The notes: generated by a model not told the origin, from the letters alone. A stretch of 64,000 nt of DNA from Roseomonas sp. (GCA_031180725.1 JAPSLO010000012.1:151801-215800); one strand, 5' to 3'; shown: positions 18,748 to 29,370, numbered from the stretch's first letter. Made by a program: numbers and translations.

Positions 18748-21700
18748 GCGAGCGGGATCTCGCTCTACTGGCCTTGGAAGCCCTGCCGCATGGGCTGACG
18801 GTGGTCGACGTGGAGGGGCGCCTCGTCTTCTCCAATACCGCCTTCTGGCGGAATGTCGGGGTGCCGCGCGCCAGCTTCCCGGCGGGTGGTTGGCTGCGAG
18901 ACCTGGTGCGTCTGCTGGCTTTCCGCGGCTATTACGGCCCGGGCGACCCTGAGGCGCAGGCCGAGGCGGTGCTGGGCCTGGATCGCAGCCGGCCGCTGCG
19001 CCGGCAACTCGCCTCGCCCGACGGGGCGCGCAATCTGGAGATGCTGTCGGTCCCGCTGCCAGGCGGCGGCTTCGTCAGCGTCGCGCATGACATCACCAAC
19101 CTGGTCCGCGCGCGGGAGGAGCAGGAGAGCCGCGCCCGGTTGCTGGAAAGCACGCTCGCCGGGCTCAGCGGCGGGGTCGCGCGCTACGATGCGGACCTGC
19201 GGCTCAGCCTGTTCAACCCGGCCTATGAGGCGCTGCTCGGCCTGCCGGGCGGCACGGTGCGTCCGGGCATGACGCCGGCCGACATCGTCACCGTGCTCGA
19301 CGCCCGGGGCGAATATGTCTCGGACGAGGACCGGCTGGTGGTGGCCAGTCTGTTGGAAGGCAGCCGGGAGAAGGGCGGCACGCGGCTGCGCCAGCGCCTG
19401 GGCGGCCCGACGCTGCGCTTCGCCACCAAGCCCATGGATGGCGGCTTCCTGCTGGAAGTGACCGACATCACCGCTCTGAAGCGGGCAGAGGACGAGGCCC
19501 GACGACGGGCCGGGCTGTTGGATGGCGTGCTGGCGATGCTGCCCCATGCCGTCATCGTCTATGGTCCCGACAATCGCGTGGCCGTCACCAACGCGGCCTA
19601 TGCCCGGCTGATGGAAGGCGACCCGATCGCCGTCGGAGAGCATATCGAGGACATCGTGCGCCGCCGTCTCGCTTCGGGCGAATACGACGACGCCACGGCG
19701 CAGACGGTGCTGGCCCGCTTCGACCCGTCCCGCCCTGTCCCGCCCTTGATGCGCCGCGTGCGGCCGAATGGCACGGTGCTGGAGAACTGCGTGGCACGGC
19801 TGCCGGACGGGGGCATGATATCGGTCTTCACCGATGTCACGGCGCTGCACCGGGCGGAGGAAGCGGCCCGCCAACGCGCCGCGCTGCTCGATGGCGTGCT
19901 GGAAGCCATGCCGTACGGCGTCCTGGTCTTCGACCGTGACCGGCGCGTCGCCATGTTCAACCGCGCCTATGAGCGCATCATGCAGGGCACCACGGTCGCG
20001 ATCGGCGACCCGCTGGAGGAGATCATCGCCCGGCGCGTCGCTCAGGGCGAGTATGGCCAGGACTACGCCAGCATCACGCGCCTGCGCCATGCCGGGGCTG
20101 ATTCATATGGCACCAAGCCGCGTCGCGTGCGGCCGAACGGCACGGTGATCGAGGGCCATACCGCCCCGCTGCCTGACGGACGGCACCTGTCGGTGGTCAC
20201 CGACGTCACCGCCCTGCACATCGCGGAAGAGACCGCGCGTGACCGCGCCGACCTGCTGGACACCGTGCTGGAAGCGCTCCCCGATGGCGTCTGCGTCTAT
20301 GCTCCCGACCGCCGGGCGCGGATGACCAATGCGGCCTATCGCCGCATCCTGGGCGAAGCCGGTGCGCAGCCGGGCGAGAGCCTGGACGAGGTACTCGAGC
20401 GCCGCGTGAAGAGCGGCGAACTCACGCGAGAGATGGGCGACGACATGCTGCGCCGGCATTTCGGGCCGGACGGCGAGGTCGGTCGCCCGATCCGTCGCCT
20501 GCGACCCAACGGCACCGCCATCGTCAGCCGCGCGGCGCGCCTGCCGGACGGCGGCTATATCTCCGTTGTCAGCGACGTCACGGCGCTCCACCAGGCGGAG
20601 GAGGAGCTGCAGCGCCGTGCCACCACGCTGGAAGCAAGCTTCGCCGCCATCCCACACGGTATCGCGGTTTTCGGTTCGGATCGCAGGCTGCGCGCCTCCA
20701 ACCGCCGCCTGGTCGATCTGCTGCCACTGCCTCCCGAGGAGCTGAAGCAGGGCAGCAGCTTCGAAGCCATCGCCGAAGCGCTGGTGAGGCATGGGCTGAT
20801 GGTGGCGGAGGACGCCAGAGTCTGCTGCCTGCTGGACCGCACGCAGCCGCAGCGGTACCAGCGCGCACTCGCGGCTGGACGGACGCTGGAGATCGTTTCC
20901 GAGCCCATGCGCGATGGCGGGTTCGTGATGGTGTACAACGACATCACGGATCTGCTCGCCGCGCAGGCCGAGGCGCGCCACCGTGCCGCCATGCAGGAGA
21001 TGATGCTCGGCACCATCCGCCATGGCATCATCATGTATGGTCCCGACCGCCGGATCCGGGCTTCCAACGCGCGCGCCTCCAGCCTGACCGGTGCGCCACC
21101 CGAGAGCCTGGTGCCTGGCCGCCTGCTGGACGAGCTGGCGGATGAGCAAGCGTCGCGCGGCGAGACAACGCCGGCGCAGGCGGAGATGATGAAGGCGCTG
21201 GATCGCAGCGTGCCGCAGCGCTACAGCCGCCAGCGCCCCGACGGCCGCGTACTGGAAGTCGCGTCGGAGCCGACGCCGGATGGCGGCTTCGCCATCACCT
21301 ATTCCGACGTGACCGAGGATCGCATGATCCGGGCGGAGCTGGAGCGGGCGCGCCTGCAGGCCGAAGCCGCATCGGAGGCAAAGTCGCGCTTCCTGGCGAC
21401 GATGAGCCATGAGCTGCGTACGCCGCTGAACGCCATCATCGGCTTCTCCGATGCGATGGGGATGGAGCGCGACCACGCGCGCATATCGGACTATGCCGCG
21501 CTCATCAACGAGGCCGGGCGCCACCTGCTGCAGCTGGTGGACGATATCCTGGACGTGGCGCGCAGCCAGTCCGGCGCACTGCCCACGGCGGACCAGCCGG
21601 TGGAGGTGGGCGAGGTGCTGCGCTCCGCCGCCGCCGCCGCCTGTGGCGCGGCCGCAACGGGTGGGGTGACGCTGCGTGCCCTGGTGCCGCCCGGCTTACC

Positions 21701-22094
21701 GCACCTGCGCGGCGATGCGCGCCGATTGCGCCAAGTGATCGACAAGCTGCTGTCCAATGCGGTGAAATTCACCGGCCATGGCGGGCATGTCGTGCTTACC
21801 GCCCGCGCCGGCGCGCAAGGGATGGAAATCCGCGTGAGCGACACCGGCGTCGGCATCCCGCCGGAGGAGCGCGAGAGGATGTTCGAGCCCTTTACACAGC
21901 TTGACAATTCGCTGGCGCGCCGCTTCCAGGGCTCCGGTCTAGGTCTGCACCTGGCACGGCAGCTGGCCAGTGCGCTGGGCGGCAGCGTGACACTGGAAGA
22001 CCCGGTTGAGGGGCCGGGCATCGTGGCCGTGCTACGTTTCCCCGTGGAACGCCTGGTCCCGCTGGCGCAGGACGCCGCCGGAACACCGGCCTGA
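18744..22094 (+). CDS. multi-PAS sensor histidine kinase (seven PAS-like modules, HisKA, HATPase_c; no TM or receiver seen)
   Basis: Seven repeats of the form (A/G)xxHG(I/V)xVxxxDxRxxxxNxAYxxL ... xISVVTDVTALHxAEE; FLATMSHELRTPLNAIIGFSDAMG; VKFTGHGGHV; DTGVGIPPEERERMFEPF; GSGLGLHLARQL. Confidence 0.93.
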   Translation: MSERDLALLALEALPHGLTVVDVEGRLVFSNTAFWRNVGVPRASFPAGGWLRDLVRLLAFRGYYGPGDPEAQAEAVLGLDRSRPLRRQLASPDGARNLEMLSVPLPGGGFVSVAHDITNLVRAREEQESRARLLESTLAGLSGGVARYDADLRLSLFNPAYEALLGLPGGTVRPGMTPADIVTVLDARGEYVSDEDRLVVASLLEGSREKGGTRLRQRLGGPTLRFATKPMDGGFLLEVTDITALKRAEDEARRRAGLLDGVLAMLPHAVIVYGPDNRVAVTNAAYARLMEGDPIAVGEHIEDIVRRRLASGEYDDATAQTVLARFDPSRPVPPLMRRVRPNGTVLENCVARLPDGGMISVFTDVTALHRAEEAARQRAALLDGVLEAMPYGVLVFDRDRRVAMFNRAYERIMQGTTVAIGDPLEEIIARRVAQGEYGQDYASITRLRHAGADSYGTKPRRVRPNGTVIEGHTAPLPDGRHLSVVTDVTALHIAEETARDRADLLDTVLEALPDGVCVYAPDRRARMTNAAYRRILGEAGAQPGESLDEVLERRVKSGELTREMGDDMLRRHFGPDGEVGRPIRRLRPNGTAIVSRAARLPDGGYISVVSDVTALHQAEEELQRRATTLEASFAAIPHGIAVFGSDRRLRASNRRLVDLLPLPPEELKQGSSFEAIAEALVRHGLMVAEDARVCCLLDRTQPQRYQRALAAGRTLEIVSEPMRDGGFVMVYNDITDLLAAQAEARHRAAMQEMMLGTIRHGIIMYGPDRRIRASNARASSLTGAPPESLVPGRLLDELADEQASRGETTPAQAEMMKALDRSVPQRYSRQRPDGRVLEVASEPTPDGGFAITYSDVTEDRMIRAELERARLQAEAASEAKSRFLATMSHELRTPLNAIIGFSDAMGMERDHARISDYAALINEAGRHLLQLVDDILDVARSQSGALPTADQPVEVGEVLRSAAAAACGAAATGGVTLRALVPPGLPHLRGDARRLRQVIDKLLSNAVKFTGHGGHVVLTARAGAQGMEIRVSDTGVGIPPEERERMFEPFTQLDNSLARRFQGSGLGLHLARQLASALGGSVTLEDPVEGPGIVAVLRFPVERLVPLAQDAAGTPA

Positions 22095-22127
22095 TTTACC
22101 CCTTTTTCCTGTCGAGGATCCGCTGAC

Positions 22128-23558
22128 GTGACCGACGCCCTCGCCACCACCGACGCCCTCTTCTTCGCCAGCCTGGACCGCGCCGCCGCCGAGCGTCAGG
22201 TCGCCGCGGCCACGCGTGGCGCGGAGGATGGCGAGCTGTTCCTGGAGCACCGCGAAAGCGAGGCGATCAGCCTGGAGGATGGCCGCATCCGTTCTGCCAG
22301 CTTCGACGCCACACGCGGCTTCGGCTTGCGCAGCGTGGCCGGCGAGGCCGCCGGCTATGCCCATGCGGCAGATCTGTCCGAAGCCGCGCTGGCGCGGGCG
22401 GCGGAGACGGTGAAGGCGGTCGCCGCCGGCTATTCCGGCACGCTCGATGTCGGGCCGCGCGCCACCAATACGCGCCTCTATTCCGATCTCAACCCTCTGG
22501 CGCAGATGGACTTTGCCGCCAAGACCGCGCTGCTGCAGCAGATGGATGCCTATGCGCGGTCGCGGGACAGCCGTGTGAAGCAGGTGATGGCCAGCATCAC
22601 CGGCGAATGGCAGGCGGTGCAGATCCTGCGCCCGGATGGCCGCCGCGTGGCGGATCTGCGCCCGCTGGTGCGCATGAGCGTCTCGGTCGTGGTGGAGGCG
22701 AATGGCCGGCGCGAGACCGGCAGCTACGGCACCGGCGGCCGCTTCGCCTATGACCGCGTGCTGAACGAGGCGAACTGGAAGGCGGCGGTGGAGGAAGCGC
22801 TGCGCCAAGCGCTGGTGAACCTGGACAGCATCCCGGCGCCCGCCGGCGAGATGGAGGTGGTGCTGGGCAGCGGCTGGCCCGGCATCCTGCTGCATGAAGC
22901 CATCGGTCATGGGCTGGAAGGCGACTTCAACCGCAAGAAAACCAGCGCCTTTGCCGGCCTTCTGGGCCAGCGCATCGCCGCGTCCGGCGTGACGGTGGTG
23001 GATGACGGCACACTGCCCAATCGCCGCGGCAGCATCACGGTGGATGACGAAGGCACGCCTTCAGGCCGCACCGTAATGATCGAGGACGGCATCCTGCGCG
23101 CCTTCATCCAGGACCGGCAGAATGCCCGGCTGATGGGCGTCGCGCCCACGGGCAATGGCCGCCGGCAGAGCCACGCGCACATCCCCATGCCGCGCATGAC
23201 CAACACGGTGATGCTCGCCGGCCCGCACGGGCCGGAGGAGATCATCCGCAGCGTGAAGCGTGGCCTTTACGCGAAGAATTTCGGCGGCGGGCAGGTGGAC
23301 ATCACCTCGGGAAAATTCGTGTTCAGCGCCTCGGAGGCTTATCTGATCGAGGATGGCAAGCTCGGCGCCCCGGTGAAGGGGGCGACGCTGATCGGCAATG
23401 GGCCGGATGCGCTGACCAAGGTGGCGATGGTCGGCAACGACATGGACCTCGACCCCGGCATCGGCACCTGTGGCAAGCAGGGCCAGGGAGTGCCGGTGGG
23501 GGTGGGCCAGCCGACTTTGAAGATGACCGGCCTGACCGTCGGCGGCACTGCCGTGTGA
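22128..23558 (+). CDS. tldD: metalloprotease TldD
   Basis: LHEAIGHGLEGDFNRKKTSAFAGLLGQRIAASGVTVVDDGTLPNRRGSITVDDEGTPS; GKFVFSASEAYLIEDGKLGAPVKGATLIGNG. Confidence 0.95.
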   Translation: MTDALATTDALFFASLDRAAAERQVAAATRGAEDGELFLEHRESEAISLEDGRIRSASFDATRGFGLRSVAGEAAGYAHAADLSEAALARAAETVKAVAAGYSGTLDVGPRATNTRLYSDLNPLAQMDFAAKTALLQQMDAYARSRDSRVKQVMASITGEWQAVQILRPDGRRVADLRPLVRMSVSVVVEANGRRETGSYGTGGRFAYDRVLNEANWKAAVEEALRQALVNLDSIPAPAGEMEVVLGSGWPGILLHEAIGHGLEGDFNRKKTSAFAGLLGQRIAASGVTVVDDGTLPNRRGSITVDDEGTPSGRTVMIEDGILRAFIQDRQNARLMGVAPTGNGRRQSHAHIPMPRMTNTVMLAGPHGPEEIIRSVKRGLYAKNFGGGQVDITSGKFVFSASEAYLIEDGKLGAPVKGATLIGNGPDALTKVAMVGNDMDLDPGIGTCGKQGQGVPVGVGQPTLKMTGLTVGGTAV

Positions 23559-23612
23559 TGCCCGGCAGGCCAGCGGCTTGTTGCGCCGCACAACAGCTTC
23601 TAGCCTGCCGCC

Positions 23613-25085
23613 ATGACGACCACGCCTGAGTCGGTGCAGGTCGGGGACCGCATCGGCCTTCCCGCGCTGGAAGCGCGCCTGCGGCACGAGATGGAGTTGC
23701 TGAACCTGCCGCCCAAACCTTGGGTGCCGGACAGCGGCGATCCTGCGCTACTGGATGTGCTGGTGGTGGGCGGCGGGCTGAACGGGCTCTGCGTGGCAGC
23801 CGCGCTGAAGTTCCTGGGCTTCACCCGCCTGCGCATCCTGGACCGTGCGCCGGCGGGCCGCGAAGGTCCCTGGGTGACCAGCGCCCGGATGGAGACGCTG
23901 CGCACCGAGAAGCCCGTCGCCGGCCCGGCGCTGGGCCTTCCGTCCCTGACCTTCCGCGCCTGGTATGAAGCGCAGCATGGCCATGCCGGCTGGACCGCGA
24001 TGGGGAAGATCCCACGCACCGACTGGATGGACTACATGGTCTGGTACCGTCAGGTGCTGGACTTGCCCGTGTCCAATGGTGTGGAGGTCACGCTCATCCG
24101 CCCCGAGGGCACGGCCCCGGTGCTCGTGGAGACGGCCGCGCATGGCACTTTCCGCGCCCGCCGCGTGGTGCTGGCCACGGGCATCGATGCCCTGGGTGGA
24201 CCGGCCGTGCCGCCGGCCATCGCGGCGCTGGACCGCCGCTTCTGGGCGCATTCCTCGGACCCGATCGACATGCCGGCGCTGAAGGGAAAGCGCGTGGGCG
24301 TGGTCGGGGCTGGTGCTTCCGCCATGGACAATGCCGCCGCGGCGCTGGAGGCCGGTGCGGCCAGCGTGGATCTGCTGATCCGGCGGGCGGAGATGCCGCG
24401 CGTGGACAAGTTCACCGGCATCGGCAGCAAGGGGATGGCGCATGGCTTCTTCGGCCTGCCGCCGGAGGAGAAGTGGCGCTTCTTCCGCATCGCCAATGCC
24501 GCGCAATTGCCCGCACCGCGGCCCAGCGTGCTGCGCGTGTCGCGCTATGACAATGCGCGCTTCCATTTCGCCAGCCCAATCCTTTCGGCCGCCGAGGACC
24601 GTGGCGGGCTGCGCGTGGAAACGCCGCGCGGCGTGCACCGGCTGGACTATCTGATCCTGGCTACCGGTTTCACCATCGCGCCGGAGATGCGGCCGGAGCT
24701 GCGCCTCATCGCGCCGCATATCCGCCGCTGGGCCGATGCCTATACCCCGCCGCCGGGCGAGGAGGATGCCGGGCTCGCCGCCTCGCCCTATCTCGGGCCA
24801 AGCTACGAATTCCTGGAACGCATCCCTGGTGCCTGCCCGGGCCTCGAGCGGATCATCTGCTTCACCTTCCCCGCCGTGCTGAGCCACGGCAAGCTGACCA
24901 GCGGCATCCCCTCGGTCAGCGACGGCGCGCGCCGCGTGGCGGAAGGGCTGGCCCGCAGCATCTTCGTCGAGGACCGGGCGAAGATCCGCGCCGCCTTCGA
25001 CGCCTATGCCACGCCCGAATTGCTGGGGGACGAATGGCAGCCCTGGGAAGGACCGATCGAGGAGGACAGCAGTGCCGCAGCCTGA
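23613..25085 (+). CDS. FAD/NAD(P)-binding oxidoreductase (flavin monooxygenase-like)
   Basis: LDVLVVGGGLNGLCVAAALKFLG; GKRVGVVGAGASAMDNAAAALEAGAASVDLLIRR; LDYLILATGF. Confidence 0.85.
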   Translation: MTTTPESVQVGDRIGLPALEARLRHEMELLNLPPKPWVPDSGDPALLDVLVVGGGLNGLCVAAALKFLGFTRLRILDRAPAGREGPWVTSARMETLRTEKPVAGPALGLPSLTFRAWYEAQHGHAGWTAMGKIPRTDWMDYMVWYRQVLDLPVSNGVEVTLIRPEGTAPVLVETAAHGTFRARRVVLATGIDALGGPAVPPAIAALDRRFWAHSSDPIDMPALKGKRVGVVGAGASAMDNAAAALEAGAASVDLLIRRAEMPRVDKFTGIGSKGMAHGFFGLPPEEKWRFFRIANAAQLPAPRPSVLRVSRYDNARFHFASPILSAAEDRGGLRVETPRGVHRLDYLILATGFTIAPEMRPELRLIAPHIRRWADAYTPPPGEEDAGLAASPYLGPSYEFLERIPGACPGLERIICFTFPAVLSHGKLTSGIPSVSDGARRVAEGLARSIFVEDRAKIRAAFDAYATPELLGDEWQPWEGPIEEDSSAAA

Positions 25086-25677
25086 GCTCCTGGTCTTCTA
25101 CGGCATCTCCAGCCCCTGGGCCTATTTCGGCGCGCCGCGCATGCAGGCCATTGCCCGGAAGCACGGCGCCCGCGTCGTGCTGCGGCCGATCCGCGTGATC
25201 GAGGCGAATGGTGGCATCCCGCTGCGCACACGCGCGCAGGCGCGGCAGGACTACCATGCGCTGGAACTGGCGCGCTGGCGCGAGTACCTCGGCATGCCGC
25301 TGAACCTGACGCCACGCTTCTATCCCTGCCGCACCATCGAGACTGCCGCACAATCGGTGATCGCGGTGCAGGAGGCAGGGCTGGATGCGCTGGCCTACAG
25401 CTTCGCCGTGCAGCGCGCGCTCTGGGCCGAGGAACGCGACATCGCCGATGTGGAGACGCTGAAGGAACTGGCCCGGGCGACGGTGGGCGAGCAAGGCGCC
25501 GCCCTGGTGCGCGATCCCGCTCTGCCGCGCCATGTGGAAGCCTGGCGGGCGAACCTGGCCGAGGCTGAGCGGCGCGGCATCTTCGGCACGCCGACCTATG
25601 TGGTGAACAACGAGCTGTTCTGGGGCCAGGATCGTCTGGACTTCGTGGACCGCGCCCTGGCGAAAGCCGCGGCATGA
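25072..25677 (+). CDS. 2-hydroxychromene-2-carboxylate isomerase / DsbA-family protein
   Basis: LLVFYGISSPWAYFGAPRMQAIARKHGARVVLRPI...GIFGTPTYVVNNELFWGQDRLDFVDRAL; GTG start overlapping upstream stop. Confidence 0.85.
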   Translation: MPQPELLVFYGISSPWAYFGAPRMQAIARKHGARVVLRPIRVIEANGGIPLRTRAQARQDYHALELARWREYLGMPLNLTPRFYPCRTIETAAQSVIAVQEAGLDALAYSFAVQRALWAEERDIADVETLKELARATVGEQGAALVRDPALPRHVEAWRANLAEAERRGIFGTPTYVVNNELFWGQDRLDFVDRALAKAAA

Positions 25678-26708
25678 CCCGCCTGGCGCATGAGGACCCG
25701 GAGATCATGGAGCGCGCCACCGCGCTGCATCGGCGCGCGGTGGTCTTCGATGGCCTGTCTACCTGCAACTGGTCCCGCTCCATCTTCGAGGAGATGCGGA
25801 CGGGCGGCGTCACGGCCGTCAATGCGGCTTCCGTGTTGTGGGAAGACCTGCGCGGCGGGCTGGACAACATCAGTGCCTGGAAGGCGATGTTCGCCGAGCA
25901 CGCGGATCTGATTCGCCCGGTGAAGACGGTCGCCGACATCCAAGCTGCCAAGGTGGAAGGCCGGACGGGCATCAGCATCGGCTGGCAGAACACCTCGCCC
26001 ATCGGGGACCGGCTGCAGGACATCGCGATCTTCAAGGATCTCGGCGTCAACATCATGCAACTGACCTACAACACGCAGAACTACTCCGGTGCCGGCTATC
26101 TGGAGCTGACCGATTCCGGCCTGACCGGCTTCGGGCGCGAAGTGGTGCACGAGATGAACCGCGTCGGCGTGCTCTGCGATCTCAGCCATGTGGGGGAGAG
26201 GACCAGCTTCGACGTCATCGCGTGGTCGAGGCAGCCCGTCTGCATTTCCCACGTCCTGCCGCGCGCATTGCACGATGTGGCGCGCAACAAGACCGATGCG
26301 CTGCTGAAGGCCTGCGCGGAACGCGGCGGGCTGATCGGCATCAGCCTCTTCGCCCCGGGCCTCGCCGCCGGCAATGACGCGACGGTGGAGGACTACCTGG
26401 ATGCGATGGCGCATGTCATCGCGTTGGTAGGTGAGGACCATGTTGGGCTCGGCTGTGATTTCAGCCTGGACCATCCGCGGCCCGGCCCGTACCAGAATTA
26501 CGCCAGCCGCGACAAGGGCTATGCCCGCAGCCTGACCGAATACGCCACCGCGAAAATCAGCAAGCCGCGCGGCATCCAGCGCATCCACGAGATCCCGCAT
26601 ATCACCGCCGCCATGCTTCGCCGCGGCTGGGGAGAGGCGACGGCCCTTAAGTTGCTGGGCGGCAATTGGCTGCGCCTGCTGGAGAAGGTTTGGAGTCCCG
26701 AGGCATGA
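25674..26708 (+). CDS. membrane dipeptidase (peptidase M19) family protein
   Basis: VVFDGL...GISIGWQNTSPIGD; LTYNTQNYSGAGYLELTDSGLTGFGREVVHEMNRVGVLCDLSHVG; VGLGCDF. Confidence 0.88.
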   Translation: MTRLAHEDPEIMERATALHRRAVVFDGLSTCNWSRSIFEEMRTGGVTAVNAASVLWEDLRGGLDNISAWKAMFAEHADLIRPVKTVADIQAAKVEGRTGISIGWQNTSPIGDRLQDIAIFKDLGVNIMQLTYNTQNYSGAGYLELTDSGLTGFGREVVHEMNRVGVLCDLSHVGERTSFDVIAWSRQPVCISHVLPRALHDVARNKTDALLKACAERGGLIGISLFAPGLAAGNDATVEDYLDAMAHVIALVGEDHVGLGCDFSLDHPRPGPYQNYASRDKGYARSLTEYATAKISKPRGIQRIHEIPHITAAMLRRGWGEATALKLLGGNWLRLLEKVWSPEA

Positions 26709-27679
26709 GGACCACCCGCCGATCCCTGCTGGCCACAGGCTTCGCCGCGCTGGCCACGCCTGTGCTCGCGCAGCCCGCCTGGTCGCCCACGCGCCCGGTG
26801 CGCATCATCATGCCGTTCCCCCCGGGCCAGGGCAGCGACATTCTGATGCGCCTGCTCGCGGAGCGACTGCAGCCGCTGCTCGGCCAGCCGTTGGTGGTGG
26901 AGAACCGTGCGGGCGCCGGCGGCACGGTGGGCATGGAATATACCGTCACCCAGCCTGCCGACGGCAGCACCATCGTTATGGGCGGCAGCGGGCCTACCAC
27001 CATCGCCCCCACGCTCTATCCGCGGCTCGGCTACGATTCCACGCGTGACCTGACGCCGATCTGCCTGATCGCCTCCGTCCCGCAGCTTTTCGTGGTGAAC
27101 AACGACTTCCCCGTGCGCAGCATCCCGGAGCTGATCGCGCGTGCCAGGGCGAACCCGGGCGGGATCTTCTATGCCTCCTCCGGCAACGGGACGACGCAGC
27201 ACCTGAACATGGAGCTCTTCGCCTCCATGACGGGCACGCGGCTGACGCATGTGCCCTATCGCGGCTCCGGCCCGGCGCTGACGGATCTCGTGGCCGGGCA
27301 GGTGCCGCTGCTGTCGGATACGCTTGCGGCGCTGACCGACCTGCTGCGTAACAACCGCGTGCGCGCGATCGGCGTCACCTCGAAGGAGCGTTCGCCCTTC
27401 TTCCCGGAGGTGCCGACCATCCATGAGCAAGGGGTGACCGGCTATGAATCCGTCGGCTGGATCAGCCTGCTGGGCCCGCGCGGCCTGCCGGACGTCATCG
27501 CGGCACGCTTCGAGCAGGAAGTGGCGAAGGTGCTGGACCAGCCGGACTTCCGCGCGCGTCTGGCGGACCAGGCGTTCACGCCCACTTTCCTGAATCGGCG
27601 CGACTTCGCCGCCTTCATCATCAGCGAGACGGCGAAATGGCGGCAGGTGGTGCAGAGCGCGGGCGTAAAAGTGGATTAA
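26705..27679 (+). CDS. Bug family tripartite tricarboxylate transporter substrate-binding protein
   Basis: MRTTRRSLLATGFAALATPVLAQ signal; RPVRIIMPFPPGQGSDILMRLLAERLQPLLGQPLVVENRAGAGGTVGMEY; LTHVPYRGSGPALTDLVAG. Confidence 0.92.
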   Translation: MRTTRRSLLATGFAALATPVLAQPAWSPTRPVRIIMPFPPGQGSDILMRLLAERLQPLLGQPLVVENRAGAGGTVGMEYTVTQPADGSTIVMGGSGPTTIAPTLYPRLGYDSTRDLTPICLIASVPQLFVVNNDFPVRSIPELIARARANPGGIFYASSGNGTTQHLNMELFASMTGTRLTHVPYRGSGPALTDLVAGQVPLLSDTLAALTDLLRNNRVRAIGVTSKERSPFFPEVPTIHEQGVTGYESVGWISLLGPRGLPDVIAARFEQEVAKVLDQPDFRARLADQAFTPTFLNRRDFAAFIISETAKWRQVVQSAGVKVD

Positions 27680-27724
27680 GGACTGGATCCAGGGCAGGAT
27701 CGCCGAAACACTGAGGAAACAGCC

Positions 27725-28900
27725 ATGACGCCGCGCGGCCGCCACTTCTTCGCCAATCCGGGGCCCACCAACATACCGGACAGCGTGTTGCAGGCCATTG
27801 CCCATCACACGGTGGACTTCAACGGGCCGGACTTCCTTGAGATTTACGACGCCTGCATAGCCGGGCTGAAGCGGGTGCTGCGCACGAAGCAGCACCTGTT
27901 CATGTACACGGGTTCCGGCCACGCCGCCTGGGAGGCGACGCTCGCGAACCTCTTCTCGCCCGGCGACCGCATCCTGGTGATCGAGACCGGCCATTTCTCC
28001 GAAAGTTGGGGCAGCATGGCGAGGGATCTGGGCCTTCAGGTCCAGTCGCTTCCGGCCGATTGGCGCCGCGGCGTGGATTACGGCGCGCTCTCCGCCGCGC
28101 TGGCGGATGACCGGGCCCATGCCATTAAGGCCATCGGCGCCGTGCACAACGAGACCTCCACCGGCATGACGCTGGACCTGCCCCGCATCCGCGCCGCGCT
28201 GGATGCCGCCGGGCATCCGGCGCTGCTGATGGCGGATACCATCTCCTCCTTGGGTTCCATTGATTTCCGCATGGATGAATGGGGCGTGGATGCCGCGGTG
28301 GGCGGCAGCCAGAAGGGGCTGATGTTGCCCGTGGGCTTCAGCTTCACCGGCGTGTCGGAAAAGGCGATGGCCGCCCATGCCAAGTCCACCCTGCCAAAGC
28401 ACTATTTCGGCTGGACCCAGATGCTGGCGCGCCGTCACCGCTCCTTCATCGGCACGGTGCCCATCGCGCTGTTCTACGGCCTGCGGGAGTCGCTTCGCCT
28501 GATCGAGGAGGAGGGGCTGGAGAATATCCTGGCCCGCCACCATCGCCTGGCGGAAGCCGTGCGCCGCTGCGTGCGACACTGGTCCGGCAACAACGGCCCG
28601 CAGCTTTTCGGCCTGGCGCCGGAGCGCCTTTCGGATTCCGTCACCTCCATCCTGATGCCGGAGGGCCACGACGCGGAGTCCCTGCGGCGCCGCGTGGCCA
28701 CCATGAATGTCGCGCTCGGCGGCGGCCTGGGCCGGCTGGGCGGCAAGGTGTTCCGCATCGGCCATCTGGGCGACCTGAACGAGCCGATGGTCCTGGGCAC
28801 CCTGGGTGCCACCGAGATCGGGCTGAAGCTGGAAGGCATTCCCCACGCCGCCGGGGGCGTGGATGCCGCCATGGCGTATCTGGCCGAAACCGCCCCGTGA
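27725..28900 (+). CDS. class V aminotransferase (alanine-glyoxylate / serine-glyoxylate type)
   Basis: FFANPGPTNIPDSVLQA; MYTGSGHAAWEATLANLFSPGDRILVIETGHFSESWG; AVHNETSTGM; ADTISSLGSIDF; VGGSQKGLMLPVG. Confidence 0.92.
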   Translation: MTPRGRHFFANPGPTNIPDSVLQAIAHHTVDFNGPDFLEIYDACIAGLKRVLRTKQHLFMYTGSGHAAWEATLANLFSPGDRILVIETGHFSESWGSMARDLGLQVQSLPADWRRGVDYGALSAALADDRAHAIKAIGAVHNETSTGMTLDLPRIRAALDAAGHPALLMADTISSLGSIDFRMDEWGVDAAVGGSQKGLMLPVGFSFTGVSEKAMAAHAKSTLPKHYFGWTQMLARRHRSFIGTVPIALFYGLRESLRLIEEEGLENILARHHRLAEAVRRCVRHWSGNNGPQLFGLAPERLSDSVTSILMPEGHDAESLRRRVATMNVALGGGLGRLGGKVFRIGHLGDLNEPMVLGTLGATEIGLKLEGIPHAAGGVDAAMAYLAETAP

Positions 28901-29370
28901 TCCGGCCGGCGCGCACCGGGGAAGCCGGGGCGGTGGCCGCCCTGGTCCAGCGCGCCTATGCCCCCTGGGTGCCACTCCTCGGCCGTCGCCCCGCGCCGAT
29001 GGATGACGACTACGCGGCCCGCTGCGCCGCCGGCCAGGCCTTCGTGCTGGAACAGGATGGTGCGCTCGCCGCCATCCTGGTCCTGGAGGATGCGGCGGAT
29101 CACCTCTGGCTGGACAACATCGCGGTGGATCCTGCGCTGAAGGGCAGGGGCCTGGGCCGCACCCTGCTGGCCTTTGCCGAGGAGGAGGCCCGTCGTCGCG
29201 GCTACGAGGAAGTGCGGCTGCTGACCAACCAGAAGATGCTGTCCAATATCGCGCTCTATGCCCGGTTGGGATACATCGAAACCGACCGGCGCGTGGAGGA
29301 GGGCTTCGCGCGCGTCTACATGGTGAAGCGCATCGCCCCATGCCCCGGAGGTACCTCGACCAGCGCCTGA
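28897..29370 (+). CDS. GNAT family N-acetyltransferase
   Basis: GTG start overlapping upstream stop; LWLDNIAVDPALKGRGLGRTLLAFAEEEARRRGYEEVRLLTNQKMLSNIALYARLGYIE. Confidence 0.85.
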   Translation: MIRPARTGEAGAVAALVQRAYAPWVPLLGRRPAPMDDDYAARCAAGQAFVLEQDGALAAILVLEDAADHLWLDNIAVDPALKGRGLGRTLLAFAEEEARRRGYEEVRLLTNQKMLSNIALYARLGYIETDRRVEEGFARVYMVKRIAPCPGGTSTSA

